The notes under the pieces: generated by a model
Database searches by the model: none
What the model saw: the letters and a program-made list of their open reading frames with translations, nothing else
Told to the model about the DNA's origin: nothing
Source of the DNA: Pontibacter fetidus
GTDB lineage: Bacteria; Bacteroidota; Bacteroidia; Cytophagales; Hymenobacteraceae
NCBI RefSeq assembly: GCF_010119545.1
Contig: NZ_JAAEAA010000002.1
Coordinates: 220,006 to 284,005, forward strand
Direction of reading: 5' to 3'
DNA length: 64,000 bases
Translations under genes and position numbers: made by a program
In this document: positions 50,739 through 59,481 of the stretch, piece after piece
How positions within the stretch are numbered: position 1 is the first letter of the stretch
Layout of the letters: each line of letters starts with the position of its first letter

Positions 50739-51506
50739 TTAATCCAATATTCCGGGTTGGCGTTTGTAAGGTGGCGGGCAATTAATTCTGTAGAAAGTAT
50801 AGGAAAGGCTGATTCCGTTATAGTAATACCAGTCTTTGTCGTAGGGGTTTGCCACATGTTTACCATCTCCTTCCGTCAGGAAATCCATGTTATCGTTAAA
50901 GAGCATTCTGGCACCAAACTCCAGCCCCAGGTTCCAGTGTTTGCTTAGGGCATATTTTACTCCTACACCAAACGGCACACTTACGGTCAGGTCGGTATCA
51001 AATGGTTTATCCAGTTCCTCCAGGTTTGGGTTATCAGAGGTCAGCTTTTTGTTATAGATGAGGCCTGCTATACCTGCAAAAAAGTAAGGCGATACACGCG
51101 GCTTCTGTGATAGGTCGTAATAATCCAGAAAGTTATACTCCATTACAGCAGATACTTCGGCCAGGCTCAGGCGTAGCTCTGCCTGCCTATAGTTTGGCAG
51201 CGGCAAATCCTGTACGGCATCGCCTATCGTATTATCATCTGCTATGCGGTGGCTAAGCATAATACCACCCCGTGCCGTGAAGGTATTTGTCAGGTCGCGG
51301 CGGTAGAAAACAGTAAGCGCCGGCTGGTTATTGAGAAAGCGGTAATTAGGAGCAAGTTCTCCTGTATAGTTGGCGCCACCTATACCTACACCTATTTCGC
51401 TGGTAGAAACAGAACGCTGGGCGATAGCTTCTGTGCTAAAAAAAGCACTCCCTATTTGCAGCATTACACAAATAAGGAGTGCCTGTGGGATTCTATGTAA
51501 AGTCAT
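50739..51506 (-). CDS. DUF6089-type outer-membrane beta-barrel protein
   Basis: The protein has 255 residues. The signal peptide (about 1-29) ends in AIAQ. The rest is an 8-strand-like barrel with SEIGVGIGGANYTGELAPNY at the start, VSPYFFAGIAGLIYNKK, and VPFGVGVKYALSKHWNLGLE near the end. This resembles the DUF6089 proteins regularly found before uppS and bamA in Bacteroidota. The role is unknown but is probably in the outer membrane. It is paired with a longer homologue upstream. Confidence 0.8.
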   Translation of the reverse strand: MTLHRIPQALLICVMLQIGSAFFSTEAIAQRSVSTSEIGVGIGGANYTGELAPNYRFLNNQPALTVFYRRDLTNTFTARGGIMLSHRIADDNTIGDAVQDLPLPNYRQAELRLSLAEVSAVMEYNFLDYYDLSQKPRVSPYFFAGIAGLIYNKKLTSDNPNLEELDKPFDTDLTVSVPFGVGVKYALSKHWNLGLEFGARMLFNDNMDFLTEGDGKHVANPYDKDWYYYNGISLSYTFYRINCPPPYKRQPGILD

Positions 51507-51554
51507 GTATTCGCTAAACGGAGTTTAGGTAACAACGAACATTACGATGTTCTA

Positions 51555-52550
51555 TTATCTAAACTTAGGGCTTCTAATTCTTGGTGTTAAAATATAGTTA
51601 AGACTCACACCTGATACAATGTACCAGTCATCATCTGTTCTGTCACCGCGCATCTGGTTGGCAGGTGTACCGTAACCTTCTAAGTGCTTATAAGGTGTTC
51701 CGCTTGGGTCTGGTACCGGTGTAAAGCCACCTTCCGCACTGCGGTCAGAAAAAATTGCTGATGCGTTGCGATTCGGGCTTTTATTAGCATTACTTAAAAG
51801 ATCAGATTTATTCACATAACCAGTACTTGTATCATCCAGGTAATCTGTGAATGTTTTTCTCCAGCCCACTTCAAAGCTCAGATCCCAGTAACGGTCTATT
51901 TTATAGCGCACACCTAAACCAAACGGAATAGCGATTTGAACGCGCTTATACGGATCAGGGTTGTCAGAACCTTCAATTTGCTGGCCCTCTGTACCAAGTG
52001 GCTGAAGTTCGTACCATCCTGTTGGTATATCTGCTGCGCCTAATCCTGCATGAGAACCACTTTCGTAATATGCTTTCGGGTTATGATGAATTACAGCTAC
52101 ACCCACAAAACCATATGGCACAAAATCAGGGCGACGGCGGTAAGTCTGGCGGTTTTCAAAAAGGTCAACTATAGCTACGGCACTCAGCTCCTTAATATCA
52201 TTTCGGAAAGAGAGATTACGCTTGAAGCGTGGCAGGTTTTCACTCTCGTTCTGAGAAGCACTTTTTGCATCATCGCCAATAATACGGCCCCAATGTAAGC
52301 TTGTGCGCACCGAAATACGCGGAAAATATCTGTAAGTATAGCTTATACCAATATTAGGTCTTGTTGATTTAAAACGTAGGCTGGTAAAATCAGGCTCCGG
52401 CACTATATCCCCGAAGTAGTTCATAGCTCCCAGGTGTACACCTACTGATGCGTACCGCTTTCTCAGCGTAAAGCGCTGGGCATCTGCATCCGTAGACATC
52501 AGGGTCATGGTTATAGTAAGCAGCAGAACAAGGGTACAAATTTTTCTCAT
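51555..52550 (-). CDS. DUF6089-type outer-membrane beta-barrel protein (long form)
   Basis: The protein has 331 residues. The signal peptide LVLLLTITMTLMSTDADAQ is cleaved after residue 25. YASVGVHLGAMNYFGDIVPE begins the barrel, then FVPYGFVGVAVIHHNPKAYY and IPFGLGVRYKIDRYWDLSFE, so the layout matches its shorter neighbour with extra Asn/Asp-rich loops (about 225-300). It is 48 bp upstream of that paralogue. A promoter-like box at 52611-52618 suggests this gene can start its own transcript within the long run. Confidence 0.82.
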   Translation of the reverse strand: MRKICTLVLLLTITMTLMSTDADAQRFTLRKRYASVGVHLGAMNYFGDIVPEPDFTSLRFKSTRPNIGISYTYRYFPRISVRTSLHWGRIIGDDAKSASQNESENLPRFKRNLSFRNDIKELSAVAIVDLFENRQTYRRRPDFVPYGFVGVAVIHHNPKAYYESGSHAGLGAADIPTGWYELQPLGTEGQQIEGSDNPDPYKRVQIAIPFGLGVRYKIDRYWDLSFEVGWRKTFTDYLDDTSTGYVNKSDLLSNANKSPNRNASAIFSDRSAEGGFTPVPDPSGTPYKHLEGYGTPANQMRGDRTDDDWYIVSGVSLNYILTPRIRSPKFR

Positions 52551-52610
52551 ATGAATAAATGCTATGTGAGTTTCTGTTACTTACAGACACCTCTCCTAAA
52601 GTTATAAAGA

Positions 52611-52618
52611 CAAAAATA
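52611..52618 (-). promoter_or_regulatory. Putative -7 box (TATTTTTG) upstream of the DUF6089 pair
   Basis: On the minus strand TATTTTTG fits TAnnTTTG, about 60 nt before the ATG at 52550, in an AT-rich gap of 116 bp after nadK. It may start transcription of the outer-membrane part of the run. Confidence 0.45.
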
Positions 52619-52666
52619 AAGATTATGTATTATTAAAGAAATAATATTACATATATTTAATCTATG

Positions 52667-53554
52667 TCACTTCTGGAAAAGATTTCTGTTATCCATTCCC
52701 CAATTGAGCTTGCTTCGTAGCGTTGATAAGAAGTTGACGTGATGTAACTTCACTAACCGGGCTACAAAATTCTCTCTTCTGACTGCCAACTGTACATTCA
52801 TATCCACGGGCACTGATCTTGAATCGAGGGAGGCCAAGTAGCTGCTGCTGCGACCCTCCACCTCAAAAGAGATCACGCTCCTATCTGATACGATCATGGG
52901 CCGCACGTTCAGGTTGTGGGGACATACGGGTGAAATGACAAAATTGTTGGTTTGCGGCAACACTAATGGGCCTCCGGCACTAAGCGAGTAACCCGTAGAC
53001 CCGGTAGGTGTAGCAACCACCAGCCCATCTGCCCAGTAAGAGTTCAGATATTCACCATCAATATACGTATGTACGGCAATCATAGATGAGCTATCCCGTT
53101 TTAATACGCTAAACTCATTTAATCCAAAGTTAATGCCCTCAAAAACCTCCTGATCGGAATCTACCCGGATAAGTGCGCGGTCGTCTAATGTATAGTGGCC
53201 TTTGTAGAGTGCGTCTAAAGCAACGTTTATACTGTCGTATGAGATAGTAGCCAGGAAACCCAACCTGCCCGTATTTATCCCAAGTATGGGTATCTGCTGG
53301 GCACCTACATAAGTTACTGTATCCAGCAGGGTGCCGTCGCCGCCTATACTTAGCACTACATCTACCCCGGTCAGGCTATCGCCGCGTTTAAAGGTGGGTA
53401 TGTCGTTCGGGATGTTAAGGGTGTTTTGCAGGTATAACTGAAAGTGTTCTACCAACAGCAGGTCCGTTTTACGCAACAGCAACTCATCGAACAGTTTTTG
53501 TATAAACGGTGCGATGTGCTCGCTGAAAGGTTTACCAAGTATAGCAATCTTCAT
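52667..53554 (-). CDS. nadK: NAD kinase
   Basis: It phosphorylates NAD+ to NADP+ with ATP or polyphosphate. It has 295 residues. The GGDGT motif is in LSIGGDGTLLDTVTYVG, with the catalytic Asp, and the NAD-binding loop is in GLVVATPTGSTGYSLSAGGP. The start ATG at 53554 follows the POTRA-barrel gene by 10 bp. It lies within the usual Bacteroidota neighbourhood of CBS protein, nadK, DUF6089, uppS and bamA. Confidence 0.95.
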   Translation of the reverse strand: MKIAILGKPFSEHIAPFIQKLFDELLLRKTDLLLVEHFQLYLQNTLNIPNDIPTFKRGDSLTGVDVVLSIGGDGTLLDTVTYVGAQQIPILGINTGRLGFLATISYDSINVALDALYKGHYTLDDRALIRVDSDQEVFEGINFGLNEFSVLKRDSSSMIAVHTYIDGEYLNSYWADGLVVATPTGSTGYSLSAGGPLVLPQTNNFVISPVCPHNLNVRPMIVSDRSVISFEVEGRSSSYLASLDSRSVPVDMNVQLAVRRENFVARLVKLHHVNFLSTLRSKLNWGMDNRNLFQK

Positions 53555-53564
53555 AAGCAGTTCT

Positions 53565-54950
53565 TTAAAAGGGATACCCCATGTTCAGGTATAAACCACG
53601 GTTGCCTTCGCGGTTGGCAGTGTACTCGCCGCGCAATACAATATCGTAAAATGTAACTACATGCAGCCCTATACCACCTCCAATCAATAGCCGGTTTGTT
53701 AACGGGTTACGGGCTTCATAGATGTTATCTATTGTATACCCGGCGTCTGTAAAGCCATTCAGGTATAAGGCTAAAGGTATGGTATTTAGTTTTGGGTTGC
53801 GGATAAATTTAAGGTGAATGCCTTTTATATTGAGTAACTCCCGCGATAACCCTTGCTTAAAAAGCCCGAAGTGCTGTCCGCCAACTACATATAGTTCATA
53901 CCCGCGCACCAGCGACCGGTAGCCCAGTGCCACGTTGTCAGTTACCGCAAAATCGCTTCCTAAACGGGTCTGTACTTCCCCTCCTATAGTGTAGTAAAAC
54001 TTTTTAGGCAAGGCCATATATTTTACATATTTAGCGCGGACAGTGGTAAACCCGGAGCCGGTATCCTTCAGAAAAAAAGCGTGGCCTATACCAGCATCAA
54101 AGTAACTACCGGTAAGCGGGTAAGCAAACGTGTTGCGCTGGTTTATAACACGGGTAAGGTCTAAGCGGATATAGTTGCGATTGGTATAGTTGGTGTTGAA
54201 ATAATCAGGGTTAAGCGAAACGATAGTATCAGATATTTCTTCGTGATTGTAAGACAACCGCAGCGCTGACTGGCGCTGTACGCTTTGGCGGTGCACCACG
54301 GCAGCAGCAATACTTGTGCGGTTTATAGGCATTCCCTTTTCCTGCTCAAAAAAGTGTTGCCGGTTATTAAGTATATTATAGTTAATGGTATGGCTACGGT
54401 AATCTGCAACGCCAACTTCATAGCCAAACGTACGGCTGCCCGCTAAGTATGGCACCCGGTAAGATAATTCGATACGGCGGTTAAAACCATGCTGCAAGCG
54501 CAGGCGCACATCTTCGTTGCGACCTCTGAAGTTGCGGCGGGTAAGTGTAAAACCATAGTCTATGCGGCGCAGGTCTTTTTTCTCTAGCCAGGCGTTAAAG
54601 TTACGGTCAGCAAAATCGAAAATAGGAATAGGATACAGGTAGGCACGCTCCTGCACCTGGTAGGTAACTATAACCTGGCCGGCATCGCAGGTATAACTAT
54701 AGTTTACAGCATGGAAAAGCCGGAGATTATAGATGCGCTTTCGATTATCTTCCAGCAGGTTGTCGAGGTCTTCGGTTTTAACAGAATCGCCTAAAGCAAA
54801 TGTAAGCTCGCGTAGAATTACAAAGTCTTTGGTAGTTTGGTTGCCCTGTATCTTTACTTCCTGCAAAACGGCAACCGGAACCGTACATGGCGAGGCACCT
54901 GCAACTATACAGCTTAACAGCAGACCCAGAAGCAGACCGAAACGCAACAC
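53565..54950 (-). CDS. Short POTRA-plus-barrel outer-membrane protein (BamA/TamA-like)
   Basis: The protein has 461 residues. A signal peptide (LRFGLLLGLLLSCIVAGAS, about 1-20) exports it. One POTRA-like domain lies at about 28-105 (LQEVKIQGNQTTKDFVILRE, then LLEDNRKRIYNLRLF). A barrel of about 350 residues follows, with RIDYGFTLTRRNFRGRNEDV, VALGYRSLVRGYELYVVGGQ (an RGYE-type L6 motif) and a last strand ending YLNMGYPF with a terminal Phe. It is half the size of BamA, so it is an Omp85-superfamily side branch that may assemble a specific protein or lipid. It is 3 bp after the CBS gene. Confidence 0.82.
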   Translation of the reverse strand: MLRFGLLLGLLLSCIVAGASPCTVPVAVLQEVKIQGNQTTKDFVILRELTFALGDSVKTEDLDNLLEDNRKRIYNLRLFHAVNYSYTCDAGQVIVTYQVQERAYLYPIPIFDFADRNFNAWLEKKDLRRIDYGFTLTRRNFRGRNEDVRLRLQHGFNRRIELSYRVPYLAGSRTFGYEVGVADYRSHTINYNILNNRQHFFEQEKGMPINRTSIAAAVVHRQSVQRQSALRLSYNHEEISDTIVSLNPDYFNTNYTNRNYIRLDLTRVINQRNTFAYPLTGSYFDAGIGHAFFLKDTGSGFTTVRAKYVKYMALPKKFYYTIGGEVQTRLGSDFAVTDNVALGYRSLVRGYELYVVGGQHFGLFKQGLSRELLNIKGIHLKFIRNPKLNTIPLALYLNGFTDAGYTIDNIYEARNPLTNRLLIGGGIGLHVVTFYDIVLRGEYTANREGNRGLYLNMGYPF

Positions 54951-54953
54951 CGG

Positions 54954-55619
54954 TTATATATCCAGGTATTTGAATAACATATCCAGCCGGTCTTTGCCTA
55001 CATCAAACGAGCTGCTGTCTTGGAACTGGGCAGTAATGCGGTACTCGAAACGCTCTAACGTAGCAATGATGCGGGAAAGGTCGGTAGCGTTTAGTTTAAG
55101 TGTGAGCTTGATACTATAAGGGTCCAGCTCGTCGGGCGATACATACGCACTCAGAATTTTGGTATTCTCTTCTTCTATCAGGCGGCTGATCTGGCTTAAA
55201 CTATAGTCGCGCTCGGGCATGCTCAGCACCAGTATGCTGCCCTGCCCCTGTAACGCCGACATCTGCCCAAAAGCTGCCAGCGTATCGTTTATAGTTATAA
55301 TGCCCATGTACTCCTGCATCTCATCCAGCACGGGCACTACCTGCACTTTATTTTTAATAGCCGCTTCCATCACATCATAAAAATGCTGAAAGTGCATGAC
55401 GTGCACATCCGGGTGTTCCAACTCAACATTTTTGAGAGGCTGGTTGCGATCGGTCAGGTCTACCAGGTTTAGTTCGGTTACCATGCCCTGGTATTTGCGA
55501 TTGCTTACTACCGGCAAATCGTTTACGCGAAACTCATCCATCCAACGCAGCGCCTTCTCTACGGTGTCATAGAGTTTAAGCGGTGGTATCATTTGGTTGA
55601 TGAGTTCTTCGGCTATCAT
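54954..55619 (-). CDS. CBS-domain pair protein
   Basis: The protein has 221 residues. Two CBS motifs occupy about residues 1-130 (LKLYDTVEKALRWMDEFRVN and VVPVLDEMQEYMGIITINDT), likely an adenosine-nucleotide-binding module. The C-terminal 80 residues form an ACT-like alpha/beta domain (SILVLSMPERDYSLSQISRL, ending FKYLDI). It probably senses adenylate levels; the target is unknown. The start overlaps the stop of the upstream hydrolase by 4 bp, so translation is coupled. Confidence 0.85.
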   Translation of the reverse strand: MIAEELINQMIPPLKLYDTVEKALRWMDEFRVNDLPVVSNRKYQGMVTELNLVDLTDRNQPLKNVELEHPDVHVMHFQHFYDVMEAAIKNKVQVVPVLDEMQEYMGIITINDTLAAFGQMSALQGQGSILVLSMPERDYSLSQISRLIEEENTKILSAYVSPDELDPYSIKLTLKLNATDLSRIIATLERFEYRITAQFQDSSSFDVGKDRLDMLFKYLDI

Positions 55620-56407
55620 GTAGTTTGTTCTACGGGAGTTTTACTTAAAAATTTCTCTAAAATACTGTTAAACTTTTCCGGATGTTCCATCATCGGGGCG
55701 TGACCGCATTTATCGATAAAGTATAGCTCCGAATTTGGCATGAGTCTGTTAAACTCATGTGCCACCAGCGGCGGCGTTATCGTATCGTTCAGTCCCCAGA
55801 TTAACAGGGTAGGCACTTTAATGTTTGTAATATCTTTAGCCATGTTGTGGCGCTGCGCCGATTTAGCTATCGCTATAATGCGCAGGCACTTTGAATTACT
55901 GTTTGTAATATCAAATACTTCGTCTACCAGTTCTTTAGTTGCTGTTTCGGGGCTATAGAATGTATAGGCAACGCGCTCTTTTACATACTCATAGTTACCA
56001 CGCTTCGGAAACGAGCCACCCATAGAATCTTCGAATAACCCTGAGCTGCCGGTAAGTACCAGGCGTTTTACTTTCGATGGATTATTTAAGGTATAAACCA
56101 GTGCTACATGCCCACCCAGCGAGTTTCCGAGTAATGTTAGATCATTCAGCTTTTTAAACTTCACGAAATCTTCCACAAAATTCATTAGCCCGGGCACACC
56201 AGCCTTATGCAACGACATTTCATAAATAGGCATAAGCGGAATAACTACCCGGTAATTCTGTGAAAAATGGTCTACAACACCTTTCCAGTTACTTAACGCA
56301 CCAAACAATCCGTGAAGCAATAACAACACTTCACCTTGTCCTTCATCTATATACTGAAATTCTCCTTCTTGTCTTACTTGTAGATCCATAAGGGGTAAAC
56401 TATACAA
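55616..56407 (-). CDS. Alpha/beta-fold hydrolase
   Basis: The protein has 263 residues. The oxyanion region is LLLHGLFGALSNWKGVVDHF. The nucleophile elbow GNSLGGHV carries the Ser, and the acid and His are in LLIWGLNDTITPP and CGHAPMMEHPEKF. No signal peptide is seen, so it is cytosolic. The substrate is unknown; small esters or acyl-thioesters are typical. It overlaps the CBS gene by 4 bp and follows the glutamine-amidotransferase gene by 11 bp. Confidence 0.85.
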   Translation of the reverse strand: MYSLPLMDLQVRQEGEFQYIDEGQGEVLLLLHGLFGALSNWKGVVDHFSQNYRVVIPLMPIYEMSLHKAGVPGLMNFVEDFVKFKKLNDLTLLGNSLGGHVALVYTLNNPSKVKRLVLTGSSGLFEDSMGGSFPKRGNYEYVKERVAYTFYSPETATKELVDEVFDITNSNSKCLRIIAIAKSAQRHNMAKDITNIKVPTLLIWGLNDTITPPLVAHEFNRLMPNSELYFIDKCGHAPMMEHPEKFNSILEKFLSKTPVEQTT

Positions 56408-56418
56408 AAGATAATTAA

Positions 56419-56988
56419 TTATACTGCAATATTAGCAATACTAAGCCAATTTCGAAGCATTTCTAACCCATAAGTAGTAAGCGCTGCTTCCGGATGAAAC
56501 TGTAACGCATACAATGGTAACGAGTTATGTTTAAATGCCATCAGCTCGCCGGTAGCCGTATGCGCCAGCGGAACTATAGTTAGTGGTGTGTGCCGCAGTA
56601 CCAGCGAATGATAACGCACCACAGGCATTTTTCCTGGCAGGTTTTTAAAGATCGGGTCAGGCTCGCAGATGATCTCGGATATTTTGCCGTGCATGGGCTT
56701 CTCGCCTTTCTCCAGCTTCGCCCCGAAAAACTCCCCCAGCGCCTGATGGCCTAAGCAAATACCCAACATTGGTACGCGCTCGTGGTATTCGTGTATCACA
56801 TCCATCATTACGCCTGCACTCTTCGGCGTTCCCGGCCCCGGCGACAGAACTATAGCTTCAATCGGCAGCTTCTTTATTTCCGACAACGGCACATCGTTCC
56901 GAACCACATACGCTTCCACACCCAACTGTCCAAAGTAATCCACCAGGTTATAGGTAAACGAATCAAAATTATCGAGCAGGAGAAGCAT
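56419..56988 (-). CDS. Anthranilate/aminodeoxychorismate synthase glutamine amidotransferase
   Basis: It supplies ammonia from glutamine to TrpE or PabB for tryptophan or folate synthesis. It has 189 residues. The class I amidotransferase triad is intact: Cys78 in MLGICLGHQALG, and His165 and Glu167 in QFHPEAALTTYG. VLSPGPGTPKSAG is the usual oxyanion/turn segment. No trpE, trpD or pabB is nearby, so TrpG and PabA cannot be told apart; a stand-alone gene favours a shared or PabA role. Confidence 0.9.
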   Translation of the reverse strand: MLLLLDNFDSFTYNLVDYFGQLGVEAYVVRNDVPLSEIKKLPIEAIVLSPGPGTPKSAGVMMDVIHEYHERVPMLGICLGHQALGEFFGAKLEKGEKPMHGKISEIICEPDPIFKNLPGKMPVVRYHSLVLRHTPLTIVPLAHTATGELMAFKHNSLPLYALQFHPEAALTTYGLEMLRNWLSIANIAV

Positions 56989-57039
56989 GGGTATTGATTG
57001 GGAAATTTGGAGATGTGTGGATTTAGAGATGGGTTGATG

Positions 57040-57474
57040 TTATTTTTTAATAATGACTTCTATAGTTGGGTTCAGTGATCTCAGATCTTCTATGAGTTCC
57101 AAGTTATTTTCCGGCGCGATGTAGATTTCGTCGTAGCGGTTATACTTTACAATTATGCCTTTACTTGCTAAAGCAGGCTTAAGTCCTGCCCACATCGTTT
57201 CGCCAACTATAAGCTGCCGGATGTCGCTGATATTAATCTCGCCCCACAAAAATCCGGATTTATACTTTAGCTTGCCATTAGCTATTTGATACCAGGTACT
57301 CAAAAACACCCACAACAGCAGCGCCAACGGAGCTATTAGAGGCAATAGCATATAGGGTTGTTCTGAAAAGTCTTCCGTATTGGTTACGTAAATCACAATT
57401 GGTAATAGTACCAAAAGAGCTATCATATAAGGTATGGGGCCTTTACGATTTGCCTTATACTTCTTAACCATCAT
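57040..57474 (-). CDS. Membrane protein with PH-like domain
   Basis: The protein has 144 residues. Two membrane helices (about 15-32, PYMIALLVLLPIVIYVT, and about 42-60, LLPLIAPLALLLWVFLS) are followed by an 80-residue cytosolic domain with KLKYKSGFLWGEINISDIRQ and GIIVKYNRYDEIYIAPENNL, resembling the bacterial PH (bPH) domain. The start is ATG 57474 or 57471. It is 8 bp downstream of cvpA on the same strand. Function is unknown. Confidence 0.72.
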   Translation of the reverse strand: MMVKKYKANRKGPIPYMIALLVLLPIVIYVTNTEDFSEQPYMLLPLIAPLALLLWVFLSTWYQIANGKLKYKSGFLWGEINISDIRQLIVGETMWAGLKPALASKGIIVKYNRYDEIYIAPENNLELIEDLRSLNPTIEVIIKK

Positions 57475-57481
57475 TTACTTC

Positions 57482-58000
57482 TTAAAAGAACGCTTTCAAC
57501 GACGAAATCAACGTCTTCACAAACGGAAGCACATAACCCAATATACCTAAAGCATACGGCGTAGCTTTTAAAACAACCGGATAAACTATAGATTCGGAAG
57601 CTGTTTCGGGAGTGATGCTGATGCCGGCCATATCAGACACATAAAGCAACAAACTAATAGCGCAGCACCATTTTAGCGCACCAAGTATAGCTCCCAGCAC
57701 ATTATCGAAAAATCCGAAAGGGGTAATATCAAGCACCTTTTTCAGGATAAAGCCCAGCATGTACACAAGCAGAATGATCCCGATAAAAACGATCAGGAAC
57801 GTCAGGTAAGGCAACACGCCTCCAACATCGCCAACAAAATCACGCACTACAGGCAGTGCCACGTTCAACAATTTCAATCCGCCAAGTATAGCCACTACCA
57901 ACGCCAGCAACGACACCAGCTCAAAAAGCAAGCCTTTGCGGTAGCCCATAAACGCACCAAACAAGATCGGGATCAGCAGGAAATAATCAAAAGTACTCAT
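57482..58000 (-). CDS. CvpA-family membrane protein
   Basis: The protein has 172 residues with four hydrophobic segments (about 7-20, 25-45, 62-85 and 100-125). FDYFLLIPILFGAFMGYRKG and the Gly-rich VVAILGGLKLLNVALPV are typical of CvpA, first known from colicin V production. Recent work links CvpA to envelope homeostasis. It forms a pair with the PH-domain gene and comes after the terminator of the yqeY gene. Confidence 0.86.
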   Translation of the reverse strand: MSTFDYFLLIPILFGAFMGYRKGLLFELVSLLALVVAILGGLKLLNVALPVVRDFVGDVGGVLPYLTFLIVFIGIILLVYMLGFILKKVLDITPFGFFDNVLGAILGALKWCCAISLLLYVSDMAGISITPETASESIVYPVVLKATPYALGILGYVLPFVKTLISSLKAFF

Positions 58001-58028
58001 GCCTGTAAACTATAGCTAAAAATTAAAA

Positions 58029-58067
58029 AGCGCTGCCGCAAAGGCGTAGAGCCCATGCAGCAGCGCT
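58029..58067. terminator. Hairpin terminator after yqeY
   Basis: An 8-bp perfect stem (AGCGCTGC 58029-58036 with GCAGCGCT 58060-58067) with a long partly GC-rich loop between the yqeY stop and the cvpA start on the minus strand. Confidence 0.65.
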
Positions 58068-58132
58068 AAGATAAAATAATCGGGGCAGCGTGCCAACTAT
58101 AAAATTGGCTACAACTATAGTTTATTCCGAGA

Positions 58133-58594
58133 TTAAAAATCGGTGTTGTTCAGTAACGCACCTACCGCCGAAGAGATAGCACGACCATCTGCCTGACCAG
58201 CCAGTTCTTTAGATGCCACACCCATCACCCGACCCAGATCAGATGGTCCGGTTGCACCTACACGCTGAATAATGTCCAGTAATCTGGCACGCAGGTCGCC
58301 TTCATCCAGCTGCTTTGGCAGGTATTCTTCTATTACGGCCAACTCGCCAATCTCAATCTGAGCCAGGTCTTCGCGGTTTTGCTGCGTGTAAACTTCCGCC
58401 GATTCGCGGCGCTGTTTGGCTGCTTTGGTCAACAGTTTCAGTTCGGTATCCTGGGTTAAGCCTTCGCCGCCGCCTTTTTCGGTTTCGGCCAGCAGTATCA
58501 GCGATTTTATACTTCGTAAAGCCTGTAAGCGTGGTTTATCTTTTGCCAGCATGGCCTGCTTTATATCGCCTTCTACTCTTTCTTTTAAGGTCAT
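58133..58594 (-). CDS. GatB/YqeY-domain protein
   Basis: The protein has 153 residues, the stand-alone YqeY length. The N-terminus LKERVEGDIKQAMLAKDKPR, the acidic-helical middle (REDLAQIEIGELAVIEEYLP) and the end VGATGPSDLGRVMGVASKEL match the domain that binds tRNA in GatB. Here it lacks the amidotransferase core, so it probably aids tRNA or translation metabolism in an undefined way. It is a single gene divergent from pdxJ. Confidence 0.88.
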   Translation of the reverse strand: MTLKERVEGDIKQAMLAKDKPRLQALRSIKSLILLAETEKGGGEGLTQDTELKLLTKAAKQRRESAEVYTQQNREDLAQIEIGELAVIEEYLPKQLDEGDLRARLLDIIQRVGATGPSDLGRVMGVASKELAGQADGRAISSAVGALLNNTDF

Positions 58595-58761
58595 AGTTTT
58601 TAATATTTTATAGTATGTACAGCGTAAGGTTTATGCTACTTCTACGGAGCTTTTGCACTTGCGGCAATGCACCGGGCATAACATCTTATTTAAATTTCCA
58701 TTAATTTAGTCATCTCGTTTAGATTAACTATAGCCACAACTATAAGCGGCAGATAAGCAAC

Positions 58762-59475
58762 ATGACCAAACTGAGTGTAAATATAAACAAAATAGCCACG
58801 CTGCGTAATGCCCGTGGCGGCGACAGGCCAAATGTGGTACAGGCAGCCAAAGACTGCGAGCGTTTCGGAGCGCAGGGCATAACTGTGCACCCACGCCCCG
58901 ACGAGCGCCATATCCGCTACCAGGATGTGTACGACCTGAAACCAATCGTTACCACCGAATTTAACATAGAAGGCAACCCGACCCCTGATTTCCTGAAACT
59001 TGTAAAAGACGTGAAACCGGAGCAGGTAACGCTTGTGCCCGATGCACCAGATGCCATCACATCCAATGCCGGTTGGGATACGATAAAGCACAAAGATTTC
59101 CTGACCGATATTATCTCTGAGATGAAAAGCCTGGGAATCCGCACATCTATTTTCGTGGACCCGCTGGAAAGCATTATCGAAGGCGCTGCTATAGTTGGTA
59201 CCGACCGCGTAGAACTATACACCGAAGATTACGCCCGCCACTACCACAGCAACCGCAAAGCAGCCATTGCCCCTTATGTAAAAGCTGTTGTTAAAGCACA
59301 AGAGTATGGCATTGGCCTTAACGCCGGGCACGACCTGGATCTGGATAACCTGAAGTACCTGAAAGATAATCTGCCGGGTTTGCTCGAAGTTAGTATTGGA
59401 CACGCCCTTATCTGCGATGCGCTATACCTTGGCTTAGAGAACACCATACAGCTATACCTGCGCCAGCTTAAATAA
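58762..59475 (+). CDS. pdxJ: Pyridoxine 5'-phosphate synthase
   Basis: It condenses 1-deoxyxylulose-5-phosphate with 3-amino-2-oxopropyl phosphate to pyridoxine 5'-phosphate in DXP-dependent vitamin B6 synthesis. It has 237 residues and the TIM-barrel fold. The N-terminus [20 protein letters not shown] and the phosphate-binding [14 protein letters not shown] are signature blocks, as is [15 protein letters not shown]. It lies 6 bp upstream of mnmH on the same strand, so they are probably co-transcribed, although the functions differ. Confidence 0.95.
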   Translation: MTKLSVNINKIATLRNARGGDRPNVVQAAKDCERFGAQGITVHPRPDERHIRYQDVYDLKPIVTTEFNIEGNPTPDFLKLVKDVKPEQVTLVPDAPDAITSNAGWDTIKHKDFLTDIISEMKSLGIRTSIFVDPLESIIEGAAIVGTDRVELYTEDYARHYHSNRKAAIAPYVKAVVKAQEYGIGLNAGHDLDLDNLKYLKDNLPGLLEVSIGHALICDALYLGLENTIQLYLRQLK

Positions 59476-59481
59476 CTTACT

